Origin: RPQJ01 sp963823535
GTDB lineage: Bacteria; Pseudomonadota; Gammaproteobacteria; Steroidobacterales; Steroidobacteraceae
Direction of reading: 5' to 3'
DNA: 64,000 nucleotides
NCBI GenBank assembly: GCA_963823535.1
Contig: CAWGLZ010000006.1
Span: 1,426,001-1,490,000, forward strand
The position numbers and the translations under genes are program-made. Numbering within the stretch: the first letter of the stretch is position 1; the number at the start of each line of letters is the position of its first letter. The notes beneath the pieces are model-generated. The model did not search any database. It was given only the letters and a program-made list of their open reading frames with translations, and was not told the origin of the DNA. Shown piece by piece: positions 34,586 to 42,539 of this stretch.

Positions 34586-35066
34586 ACGCGCGTCGTCGCT
34601 CCTCGGGCGTGACGAGGATCGTGAGCGGGGACTCCTTGCGCAGCGTCTCGGCCTGCTCCGATGTTTCGGTGATCATTCGCAGCAGCATGGGCAGGGGACC
34701 GTCGAGCAGCGCTTCCCAGCGATCGTGGTAGACGCGACCGTGCGGATTGACCGCGCGAAGCTTCTTCAGCCGCTCACGCACGACTCCGCGCAGCGCTGGA
34801 TCGCCGGCGAGGCGTCGTGCCGCGCACTGGTGCAGGCGCAGGCTGCGCAGCGCGGCCGCGTCGGTCGTCGAGGCGGCGTGATAGCGGGTTGCGCGGCCGC
34901 GGCCTTCGACGGTGATTCTTCCCTCGGAGCGCAGGTCGTCCAGGATGCGCCAGAGCGTCGGCTGGCTGACACGTGGTCGTATCAGTCGCAGGAGATCCGG
35001 CGTGCGGAGGCCGGCCGGCTCCACTGCCAGGAGTCTCAGCACCTGCTCGTGAGGTGTCGGCCGCAT
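34563..35066 (-). CDS. Winged-helix DNA-binding protein, candidate antitoxin/regulator of the nucleotidyltransferase
   Basis: A 167-residue protein. The N-terminal winged helix (about 5-62) has the LLRLIRPRVSQPTLWRILDDL recognition region followed by a basic wing EGRGRATRYH. The C-terminal half is alpha-helical with no recognised domain. ATG 35066 is chosen over an upstream in-frame start at 35144 because that would lie within or upstream of the promoter. It is the first gene of a two-gene unit and probably represses its own promoter. Confidence 0.75.
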   Translation of the reverse strand: MRPTPHEQVLRLLAVEPAGLRTPDLLRLIRPRVSQPTLWRILDDLRSEGRITVEGRGRATRYHAASTTDAAALRSLRLHQCAARRLAGDPALRGVVRERLKKLRAVNPHGRVYHDRWEALLDGPLPMLLRMITETSEQAETLRKESPLTILVTPEERRRAFENVRTA

Positions 35067-35103
35067 GACGCTTACCCGACGTGATTGAATGAAATATGAA
35101 TAG

Positions 35104-35133
35104 ATAATACGCGTCGCCGCTCCCAACCTGCAA
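35104..35133 (-). promoter_or_regulatory. Sigma-70 promoter of the nucleotidyltransferase/HTH module
   Basis: On the minus strand TTGCAG (35133-35128), an 18-nt spacer, then TATTAT (35109-35104), 37 bp before ATG 35066. The surrounding 35085-35110 is noticeably AT-rich compared with flanking DNA. Confidence 0.65.
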
Positions 35134-35187
35134 ACCGAAATCACCGAGGTGCCGGTTCAAGGGCTTGGTGCGGGAATCCTGCGCGAG

Positions 35188-36291
35188 TTACGGCGTACGC
35201 AGCATCTCCAGTGCTTTCTGCTGCTGCTCCGGCGACGGCCAGCGTTCGGCCTTCGCACGCCGCTCCGGCGTCTGCGCCCGCCACCAGGCGAGCGTGGCAG
35301 CCGCGGTGTCGGCCAGCGGCCGGTAGAGGAGGCCCGCGCCTTCGGCCTTGCTGCCGTCGAAGTGCACCGACGGCGCGCTGCCCTGCAGTCCGGTCCGCAC
35401 GAGCGGCAGGCGGATCCCGGTCTTCTCCAGGACCTCGCTCGTCGCCCAGCGGAACTGCACGGGCCCTGTCGCGAGCGGCGTCAGCCCCTGCAGCACCTCG
35501 CCCCAGTTCATCGGCTTCGAAGGGCCCGCCGTGTTGTAGATGCCCGCCTGGTCTCGCTCGCCGAGCTGCACGATCCAGGGGCAGAGGTCGCGCACGTCTA
35601 TCCACTGCAGCTCGACCTTGGGATCGGGAGGGCCGAGCACCTCGCCGCCGCGCGCGACGTGCTCGACCCAGTACGTGAACCGGTCCGTGTCGTCGCCGGG
35701 TCCGACGATGTAAGTCGGCCGCACGATCGTCGCCCGGCTGCCGAGCTCGGCCTGCACGATGCGGTCGCACTCCGCCTTCAGCGCGCCGTAGCTCGCGCCC
35801 GTGACTTCCTCCGTCGGCGGGTCGGGCGGCGGGCGCAAGGGCGAGTTCTCGTCGAAGGCCGCGCCCTTGCTGAGATCGTAGACGGCGACGGTCGAGACGA
35901 AGACGTACCGGCCGACGCGATCCTTCAGCAGGGCGACGGAGTCGCGCACGTGGCGCGGCACGTAGCCCGAGTTGTCGATGACGATGTCCCAGCGCCGCTC
36001 GCCGGCCAGCGCTTCGAGTCCGGGCGCGATGTTCGCGTCGCGGTTGCCGATCAGCACCTCGACACGATCGCCGTAGAGCCCGGCCGCGCTCTGGCCGCGA
36101 TTGAAGAGGGTGACGCGGTGGCCGCGCGCGAGGGCGTATTCGACCTGGTGCGGTCCGAGGAACCCGGTGCCGCCGAGGAAAAGGATGTCGAGCGGCTTCG
36201 CTGCGCGCCCGATCACGTCCGCGGCGCGTGCCACGCAGGGCAGTGCCGCCACTGCGGCGGCCCACTGCAGAATTTCCCGGCGGGTGGTCAT
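35188..36291 (-). CDS. NAD-dependent epimerase/dehydratase (extended SDR) with Tat-like signal
   Basis: A 367-residue protein starting at ATG 36291 after an AAGGGGCGAG ribosome-binding site. The N-terminus MTTRREILQWAAAVAALP is a twin-arginine-like export signal, unusual for this family. The NAD-binding GGTGFLG is at about 40-46, and the catalytic tyrosine is in SYGALK (about 152-157). IVRPTYIVGPGDDTDRF fits isoflavone-reductase/UDP-sugar epimerase-like SDRs. The substrate is unknown. Its first seven codons and upstream region are duplicated at 37757-37884. Confidence 0.88.
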   Translation of the reverse strand: MTTRREILQWAAAVAALPCVARAADVIGRAAKPLDILFLGGTGFLGPHQVEYALARGHRVTLFNRGQSAAGLYGDRVEVLIGNRDANIAPGLEALAGERRWDIVIDNSGYVPRHVRDSVALLKDRVGRYVFVSTVAVYDLSKGAAFDENSPLRPPPDPPTEEVTGASYGALKAECDRIVQAELGSRATIVRPTYIVGPGDDTDRFTYWVEHVARGGEVLGPPDPKVELQWIDVRDLCPWIVQLGERDQAGIYNTAGPSKPMNWGEVLQGLTPLATGPVQFRWATSEVLEKTGIRLPLVRTGLQGSAPSVHFDGSKAEGAGLLYRPLADTAAATLAWWRAQTPERRAKAERWPSPEQQQKALEMLRTP

Positions 36292-36409
36292 GTCTCGCCC
36301 CTTCTCGCGAATCTCGCGATGTGTCCGCTCGCGCGGAGGGCGAGCGCCTGGGTCGTCATAGTAGGACGGCCGCAGCGCGCCCGTCACGGTCGATGAGGCG
36401 AGTCTGCGA
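36281..36409. repeat. Direct repeat R1 (129 bp)
   Basis: Matches R2 (37757-37884) along its whole length apart from one C (CCCC versus CCC near 36298). It covers the first codons and upstream region of the epimerase gene. It contains short inverted units such as GCTCGC...GCGAGC. The porin gene lies between R1 and R2. Confidence 0.95.
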
Positions 36410-36433
36410 CGCCAATAAGGGAGGACGAAAAGA

Positions 36434-37612
36434 GTGTCGATTCCAGTGAATGCGCGGGTGACCCTGCGGGCGTTCGCGATGATCTGCTTCCCGCTCGTCG
36501 CGTTCGCGCAATCCGTCGAGTCGGATCTCACGCCCGAGGCCGAGGCGCTGGTCAGGGACGCCTCGCACTATGCATTGCCGGACATCGGCGACACGACGCT
36601 GGACTCCACGCAGATCATCGACCACAAGGACCGATTCTCGGTCAAGCTCGGCCTGGCGCTGCTGCCGATGGATTACACGAGTTTCGATCAGGACGCGGCG
36701 AGCAAGGCGCAGGTCGGCAACGAGCGTGATCAATTCGAGGCGCGATCCTTGCGTCTGATGCTGCGCGGGCACTTCGAGCTGTGGCGGCGCTGGGACTACG
36801 TTGCGAGCTACGAATACAAGGGCTTTGCCAATGAGCCGGGCGACCCGGACTGGTCCGCCAGCGACCTGAACATTGCGACGGACATCGGTCGTCTCGGCCG
36901 GCTCAAGATCGGCAAGTTCAAGGAACCGTACGCCTATGAACTGGCGGGGGATTCCGCGAACCTGCCGCACAACGAGCGGCTGCTGAGCCCGTTCTTCACG
37001 TCACGCAACGTCGGTGTGCAATGGTCGAACACCATGCTCGACCAGCGTGGCACCTGGGCGGTCGGCTGGTACAACGACTGGTGGGTCAACGGCGACAGTT
37101 TCGGTGAGTCCGGAAACGACTTCGCCGCGCGAGTGACGGCGCTGCCGGTGTGGACCGAGGACAGCTCACGCTACCTTCACGTGGCCGCACTGGCCGGCGA
37201 TCATGCCTGGAACACCGGCCTCGAACTGCTGTGGAACGTGGAGGGTATTTGGGAGATATCGTCGGTTTCTTCGCAGGCGACAGGAGACCCGCACTTCCAG
37301 GGCTACTACCTGACCGCGGGCTGGGTCGTTACCGGCGAGCATCGGCCCTACGATCGCAAGGCGGGGTACGCGCGGCGCGTGCTGCCGCAGGGTCGCTGGG
37401 GTGCCTGGGAAATCGTCGGGCGATTCGGCCATGTCGACCTCGACGACAAGGGCGCACACGGTGGAACGATGGACGGCTGGTGGGCCGGCGTGAACTGGTG
37501 GGCGACGCGGCGCTGGAAAGCGAGCATTGGCTACGGTGACATCGACCTCGACCGCCTCGGGTTGCAGGGAAACACCAAGACGCTGCTCACGCGCATTCAG
37601 TGGATCTACTGA
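36434..37612 (+). CDS. Phosphate-selective porin O/P-like outer-membrane protein
   Basis: A 392-residue beta-barrel protein with a signal peptide (about 1-25, ending AFAQS). GTG 36434 follows a GGGAGG Shine-Dalgarno. Alternating aromatic strands include the FEARSLRLMLRGHFELWRRW region (about 97-117) and IGRLGRLKIGKFKEPY (about 154-170). The C-terminal strands end in TRIQWIY with terminal Tyr. The family OprP/OprO takes up phosphate or polyphosphate; members in other bacteria have unrelated substrates. The gene lies exactly between two copies of a direct repeat, suggesting it was inserted or duplicated together with R2. Confidence 0.88.
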   Translation: MSIPVNARVTLRAFAMICFPLVAFAQSVESDLTPEAEALVRDASHYALPDIGDTTLDSTQIIDHKDRFSVKLGLALLPMDYTSFDQDAASKAQVGNERDQFEARSLRLMLRGHFELWRRWDYVASYEYKGFANEPGDPDWSASDLNIATDIGRLGRLKIGKFKEPYAYELAGDSANLPHNERLLSPFFTSRNVGVQWSNTMLDQRGTWAVGWYNDWWVNGDSFGESGNDFAARVTALPVWTEDSSRYLHVAALAGDHAWNTGLELLWNVEGIWEISSVSSQATGDPHFQGYYLTAGWVVTGEHRPYDRKAGYARRVLPQGRWGAWEIVGRFGHVDLDDKGAHGGTMDGWWAGVNWWATRRWKASIGYGDIDLDRLGLQGNTKTLLTRIQWIY

Positions 37613-37756
37613 CGGTGCGTATGGTGGGTCGTGCGCGCTCCAGCTGACCCAGTGGTGCGGACAATGTCCCATCCATCGGCCTGGGACTGAGAATCCGCGC
37701 GTCGATGGACCAATCCCGGCCCTGATCAACACTTCCAACTCCAATGAAATTTCCGA

Positions 37757-37884
37757 CGGGTGGTCATGTCTCGCCCTTCTCGCGAATCTCGCGATGTGTC
37801 CGCTCGCGCGGAGGGCGAGCGCCTGGGTCGTCATAGTAGGACGGCCGCAGCGCGCCCGTCACGGTCGATGAGGCGAGTCTGCGA
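37757..37884. repeat. Direct repeat R2 (128 bp)
   Basis: Second copy of R1 (36281-36409) in the same orientation. It carries a truncated copy of the epimerase start (ATG ACC ACC CGT on the minus strand), so it is derived from the epimerase 5' region rather than the reverse. Its right end falls inside the possible gene remnant at 37885-37969. Confidence 0.95.
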
Positions 37885-37969
37885 TCACCGGGTCGGCAAC
37901 GAGATCGCGCGGAAGATTTGCGGGAATCAGGCTTGCACGCTCCGGCGTCACTGGGTCATTCGATGTCAT
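37885..37969 (-). pseudogene. Possible 5' remnant of a gene cut at the edge of R2
   Basis: On the minus strand ATG 37969 opens 28 codons (MTSNDPVTPERASLIP, then NLPRDLVADPV) that end exactly where R2 begins, then run into repeat sequence and a stop. The peptide looks protein-like but is too short to identify. May be chance. Confidence 0.25.
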
Positions 37970-38212
37970 GGACGCAACAGCTAACCTGTTGATGCAGTTG
38001 ACTGTTTCACCGTCAGTCGGCGGAAGATGCGTTCGGATGATTTGACAGGTTCCCGGGAACATCGCGTCTATTCGTGCCCGGATGCGGCGCTTCCGCGCTG
38101 ACCGTCGGGCTTCCGAGCACCGGGTCAGTTGGGATGGCGCGGCCCTGAGCCTGGACGCGGCTGTCCTGACCGGAATTATGCGGGGCCGCGCCGATCCCAT
38201 ATGCTGCCGGCC

Positions 38213-41005
38213 ATGTCACTGTTCGCGGAACTCAAGCAGCGCAAGGTTTTCCGCGTCGCCGCCACGTACGCGGTGATCGCGTGGCTGCTGATGCAGGTCA
38301 TCGCAACCGTGGCACCCGCGCTCAAGCTGCCAGAGTGGACGGTGACGTTCACCACGGTACTGCTGTTGCTCGGCTTCCCGGTGGCACTCGTCCTCGCGTG
38401 GATCTTCGACGTCGTGCGCACCGGTGGTCACGCGAGCGGTACCGCCAGCGGCATCGTCGTACTGCCCTTCGCCAACATGACCGGCGACTCGCATGACGAG
38501 CACCTGGCCGACGGCATCGTCGAGGACCTGCTCACCCGCCTGCAGGCGACGGACCGCATCAATGTCGTGTCGCGACAGTCGGCCTTTGCCTACAAGGGCC
38601 GCAGCGTCGATGCGCGCACGATTGCGCGCGAGCTCGGCTGTCGCTACGTCGTCGAGGGCAGCGTGCGCAAGGTCGGCGATCACGTGCGCGTGACCGCGCA
38701 GTTGATCGACGCGCTGACCGATCGGCACCTGTGGGCCGAACGTTACGACCGGCGGCTCGACGACGTGTTCCAGCTGCAGGACGAAATCTGCGAACAGGTC
38801 GTCGCGGCCATCGGGTCGCGGGTTGCGACCACGAGCGACGCGAACGTGGCTGTGGCCGGCAGCCCGTCGGAGCGGCCCGCCCGCGTGCGCCGCTTGTTGA
38901 CGGGTCGCTGGACCATCGCTGCGCTGCTCGCGCTGCTCGCGATGGCAGCGCTGCTCACCTGGACGCTGCAGCGGCGGGGCGAGGAGCGCCAGGCGCGGGA
39001 GGACGCGCTGCCGCGACTGCAGGCGTTGATTGCACAGGACGACTATTCGGCGGCCTTCGATCTCGCCCGCGAGATCGAGCGCGTGACCCCGAACGACCCG
39101 GTGCTGCGCGCCCTGTGGCCCTCGTTCTCCGCGTCGGTCAGGCTCGACACGTCTCCACAGGGCGCAAAGGTCTACTACCGGCCCTACGCGGGCACTGAGC
39201 AGGACTGGCGGTTCATCGGCGAGACACCGCTGGTCGACGTCGACGTGCCGCTCGGGGTCGGACTCTGGCGCATCGAGAAGCAGGGCAGCGACACGGCGCT
39301 GCTCGCGATCCGAAACCCGGGGGTGCAGCTCGGCAATGATCCCGACGCGGAGTATAGGGAACTCGCCAAGGACATCGATTTCACGATCCCGCTGGCCGAC
39401 CCGGCGACCTCCCCGGAACGCATGGTGCTCGTGCCGGCCATTCCCGCCATGATCCCCTACGTCGCCGACGACTTCGTCGAATTGCCGGCGTTCTTCCTGG
39501 ATCGCTTCGAGGTCACCAACCGGGAGTTCAAGGAATTCGTCGACGCCTCCGGGTATTCCGAGACCGCGTATTGGCAGGATCTTCCCTTCGATTCCAGCAG
39601 CGGAGGCTGGCAGCCGGCCGTGGCAGGATTCGTTGATCTCACGGGCCGCGCCGGCCCGTCGTCATGGGAGGCCGGCACCTACCCCGACGGCATGTCCGAC
39701 CACCCGGTGACCGGGATCAGCTGGTTCGAGGCCGCGGCGTACTGTCGGTTCCGCGGCAAGGAACTGCCGACGGCCTATCACTGGTACCGCGCCGCGAGCT
39801 CGGTCATCGAATACTGGGAATCCCTGGCCTCGGTCATCGTGCACGCGAGCAATTTCGCGGGGCGCGGGCTCGAGCCCGTGGGGCGGCTCGCCGGCCTCGG
39901 GCCCTTCGGGACCCACGACATGGCCGGTAATGCCCGCGAGTGGCTCTGGACCGAGGGGTCCGCGGGTCGCTGGATCGCGGGCGGCGCATTCAACGACCCG
40001 CCGTACCTGTACAGCCAGCCCGAGGAAGCGCCGCCGGACGACCGCTCCGCCGCCAACGGGGTGCGCTGCATGCGCAGCGTCGAGGGTGGCCCCGTGAGCG
40101 CGAGCCTGCGCGAACCCATCGCGTCGACGCCCGTCGATTACGCGGCGCTGGAGCCGGTCGGCGACGCCGCCTATGCGGTACTTGCGCAGCAACTCGAGTA
40201 CCGGCCGGTGCCTTTCGCGCCACGCGTCGAGGCGGCCGTTTCCACGAATCCCGCATGGACCACGGAGCGCGTCGAGTTGCCGACGGGCTACGACACCGGG
40301 ACGTTTGCCGTGCAGCTCTTCCTGCCGGCGGATCGTGAGCCACCGTACCAGGTCGTGTTCTACATGCCTCACGGCGGAGATTTCGGCAGCGCTGTCACGA
40401 CGAACAGCTTCGATCCATCGTCGGGCGCCATCCGATTGGACTTCCTGCTCAAGTCGGGCCGGGGGCTCGCGGTCATCGCATTCGACGGTGCCTTCGAGCG
40501 CCAATGGTCCGCCGAGAGCAAGCGGGCGACGACGTCGGGCGACAGGTTCCGGACGCACCTGCGCCGCTGGCGGCAGGAACTGGGTCGGACGATCGATTAC
40601 CTCGAGACCCGCCCGGACATCGACGCACCGAAGCTCGGCTACTTCGGCATCAGCCTTGGGGCGGACACGATGGTGCCGCTCCTCGCCGTCGAAAGGCGCG
40701 TCGGTGCGGCCGTGCTGTACAGCGGCGGCGGCGGCGGCGCCGGACCTTCCTCGGTACCGATGAGCGAGCGGCCGTTCAACTACTACCCGCGCGTGACCCA
40801 GCCGGTGCTCATGCTGAACGGCCGCTGGGACATCGACTCACCCCCCGCGGCGCAGCAGCGCATGTTCGAGCTGCTGGGCACGACCGTGGACCAGAAGCAG
40901 CAGCTGCTGTTCGAATCCGGCCACGGCAACCTGCCGCGCTTCCAGGTCGAGCGCGCGACACTGGATTGGTTCGACCGCTATCTCGGGCCGACCGCCCGCG
41001 AGTGA
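38213..41005 (+). CDS. Membrane fusion protein: FlgO-like domain + formylglycine-generating-enzyme-like domain + alpha/beta hydrolase
   Basis: A 930-residue protein from ATG 38213. Residues 15-70 are membrane helices and about 85-205 a FlgO/TolB-N-like domain (IVVLPFANMTGDSHDEHLADG). A further TM lies near 228-247. About 300-360 is a PEGA-like beta region. About 400-615 is an FGE-sulfatase/SUMF1-like domain (FFLDRFEVTNREFKEFVDASGY; GMSDHPVTGISWFEAAAYC; DMAGNAREWLWTEG). About 680-930 is an alpha/beta hydrolase with GISLGAD (Ser near 814), NGRWDID (Asp near 873) and SGHG (His near 902). No sulfatase is nearby. The N-terminal module matches that of the protein at 11282. Probably acts at the periplasmic face; activity unknown. 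Confidence 0.85.
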   Translation: MSLFAELKQRKVFRVAATYAVIAWLLMQVIATVAPALKLPEWTVTFTTVLLLLGFPVALVLAWIFDVVRTGGHASGTASGIVVLPFANMTGDSHDEHLADGIVEDLLTRLQATDRINVVSRQSAFAYKGRSVDARTIARELGCRYVVEGSVRKVGDHVRVTAQLIDALTDRHLWAERYDRRLDDVFQLQDEICEQVVAAIGSRVATTSDANVAVAGSPSERPARVRRLLTGRWTIAALLALLAMAALLTWTLQRRGEERQAREDALPRLQALIAQDDYSAAFDLAREIERVTPNDPVLRALWPSFSASVRLDTSPQGAKVYYRPYAGTEQDWRFIGETPLVDVDVPLGVGLWRIEKQGSDTALLAIRNPGVQLGNDPDAEYRELAKDIDFTIPLADPATSPERMVLVPAIPAMIPYVADDFVELPAFFLDRFEVTNREFKEFVDASGYSETAYWQDLPFDSSSGGWQPAVAGFVDLTGRAGPSSWEAGTYPDGMSDHPVTGISWFEAAAYCRFRGKELPTAYHWYRAASSVIEYWESLASVIVHASNFAGRGLEPVGRLAGLGPFGTHDMAGNAREWLWTEGSAGRWIAGGAFNDPPYLYSQPEEAPPDDRSAANGVRCMRSVEGGPVSASLREPIASTPVDYAALEPVGDAAYAVLAQQLEYRPVPFAPRVEAAVSTNPAWTTERVELPTGYDTGTFAVQLFLPADREPPYQVVFYMPHGGDFGSAVTTNSFDPSSGAIRLDFLLKSGRGLAVIAFDGAFERQWSAESKRATTSGDRFRTHLRRWRQELGRTIDYLETRPDIDAPKLGYFGISLGADTMVPLLAVERRVGAAVLYSGGGGGAGPSSVPMSERPFNYYPRVTQPVLMLNGRWDIDSPPAAQQRMFELLGTTVDQKQQLLFESGHGNLPRFQVERATLDWFDRYLGPTARE

Positions 41006-41063
41006 ATTCGGTGTCCAGTCCTGCCGGGCACTCCTCGCATTCCACGTCGGGGGTCAGTGCCGG

Positions 41064-41927
41064 TCAGGGCTGCAACCCCTCCGGCACTCCGCCCGGAAAG
41101 ACTTCCGCGATGGCCGCCTCGATGGTCTGGATGCGATTCGGCGCGCTCGGGTGCGTGCTCAGGATCTCCGGCGGCGCCTGGCCGCCGGCCTCGCGCGCCA
41201 GGATCTCCTGCACGCCGATCATCGCGCGCGGGTCGTAGCCCGCCTGCGACATGAAGCGGACGCCGAGGATGTCCGACTGCAGTTCGTCCTCGCGCCCGTA
41301 CTTCATGTTCACCATCTGGCCGATCATCTGCGCCAGCTGCGCCTCGCCGCCACCGCCCGCCGCGACGAGGACCGCGCCGGTGACGCCCTGCGTGAGCTGC
41401 TGCTTCGCCATGCGCTGGGCCGAGTGCCGGGCCACGACGTGCCCGACCTCGTGACCGAGCACGCCGGCGAGTTGCCCTTCGGTCTCGAGCTGCGACAGGA
41501 GCGCGGCCGTGATGAAGACCTGGCCTCCCGGCAGGGCGAAGGCGTTGACGGTGCGCGGATCGGCGAGCAGATGGAAGTCGTACTGCCAGTCGGTCGACGC
41601 CGCATCGCTCTGGGCGACGACCCGTCGACCGACCCGGTCGACCAGCGCCTGGGCCTCCTGGTCGGGATGTTCGCCGCCGTACTGCTGCAGCATCTCCGGC
41701 ATGGCCTGCAGGCCGAGCGCGATCTCCTGGTGCGGCGCCAGCGAGAGGTGCTGCTCCTCGCCCGTCACGTGGTTGTACTGGGTCGAGCATTGATACGACA
41801 GAAACGCGAATGCGACCAGGCCGAGGCCGATCCACATCCGCGGACCCATGAAGCTGCCACGGCGCGGCCGGGCCCGCCCGCGATAGCCATACGGCGTGCC
41901 CATGGGTGCGCGCGTCCGGTAACGCAT
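41064..41927 (-). CDS. M48 family metalloprotease, membrane-anchored
   Basis: A 287-residue zinc protease. An N-terminal signal-anchor (about 31-47, MWIGLGLVAFAFLSYQC) is followed by the catalytic HEVGH (about 159-163). A third ligand Glu is expected in the YGREDELQSDILGVRFM segment (about 209-225). C-terminal STHPSAPNRI matches the Loi/BepA-like periplasmic M48 group, which degrades misfolded outer-membrane proteins. The Cys in SYQCST could be a lipobox, but its position is atypical. One base from the adjacent membrane-protein gene, same strand. Confidence 0.93.
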   Translation of the reverse strand: MRYRTRAPMGTPYGYRGRARPRRGSFMGPRMWIGLGLVAFAFLSYQCSTQYNHVTGEEQHLSLAPHQEIALGLQAMPEMLQQYGGEHPDQEAQALVDRVGRRVVAQSDAASTDWQYDFHLLADPRTVNAFALPGGQVFITAALLSQLETEGQLAGVLGHEVGHVVARHSAQRMAKQQLTQGVTGAVLVAAGGGGEAQLAQMIGQMVNMKYGREDELQSDILGVRFMSQAGYDPRAMIGVQEILAREAGGQAPPEILSTHPSAPNRIQTIEAAIAEVFPGGVPEGLQP

Positions 41928-41928
41928 C

Positions 41929-42441
41929 TCAGTGTCCTCCCGCGGACAGGTCCGCCTCGAAGATCTGGTCCTCCAGCAGTTCGTACACGCCGCCCGCCAG
42001 CGCGCCGAACAGCACGTGGGACGCCACGACCGACCAGTGCTTCATGGCGAAGAACTGCGGGAAGAAGTACGTGAGCGTGTAGTAGTCGATGAGGTAGAAC
42101 GCGAGCCCGAGCACGGCGCCGACCAGGATGCCGCCGACCAGGCCGCCACGGTGGACGACGTACGCGATCACGGCCGCCATCGCCAGTGCGAGCACGTAGT
42201 GGATGGCGATGGCCGCCACGAGCGCACCCACGTCCGCCGTGGCCGGGGGCGCCAGGATGTCACGGCCCATCAGGATCGAGGCGACCAGCCGCACGCTGAT
42301 CCAGAAGTGCCCGTCCATGAGGGCTGGCACCACGAACAGGTTCGCGAGCAGGAACACCGTGCCGGCGACCAGTCCGGCGATGAACGCAGCGCGCCAGTCG
42401 ACGACCTTGCGCGTCCGTATCGTTGCGGCGACGTGATCCAT
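41929..42441 (-). CDS. Polytopic membrane protein of unknown function
   Basis: A 170-residue protein with about four hydrophobic helices (about 17-38, 67-92, 100-118, 137-155). No domain is recognised; the YLIDYYTLTYFFPQFF segment and charged C-terminal EDQIFEADL are the only notable features. Same strand as and immediately upstream of the M48 protease, so they are probably co-transcribed. Confidence 0.75.
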   Translation of the reverse strand: MDHVAATIRTRKVVDWRAAFIAGLVAGTVFLLANLFVVPALMDGHFWISVRLVASILMGRDILAPPATADVGALVAAIAIHYVLALAMAAVIAYVVHRGGLVGGILVGAVLGLAFYLIDYYTLTYFFPQFFAMKHWSVVASHVLFGALAGGVYELLEDQIFEADLSAGGH

Positions 42442-42539
42442 TCGGTTCCCTCCGGACCGGCGGCCAGGGCTTGCTTCAGGCTGCCAAGCCTATAGGATCT
42501 CCCGAAGAAGGATAAGAGCCACCGGGGACGCCGCAGCGC

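Larger units (their letters stand above)
37613..38212. other. 600-bp intergenic region with repeat R2 and a gene remnant
   Basis: No intact gene is visible here. 37613-37756 follows the porin stop and has no recognisable feature. R2 occupies 37757-37884. 37885-37969 reads on the minus strand as a possible 5' gene remnant, and 37970-38212 precedes the large fusion gene without a clear promoter. The mixed composition suggests a junction assembled by recombination. Confidence 0.6.

Noticed and set aside
37859..38200. Minus-strand 113-codon ORF overlapping R2
   Set aside because: Its upstream two-thirds have no protein-like character; only the last part before R2 may be a gene remnant.
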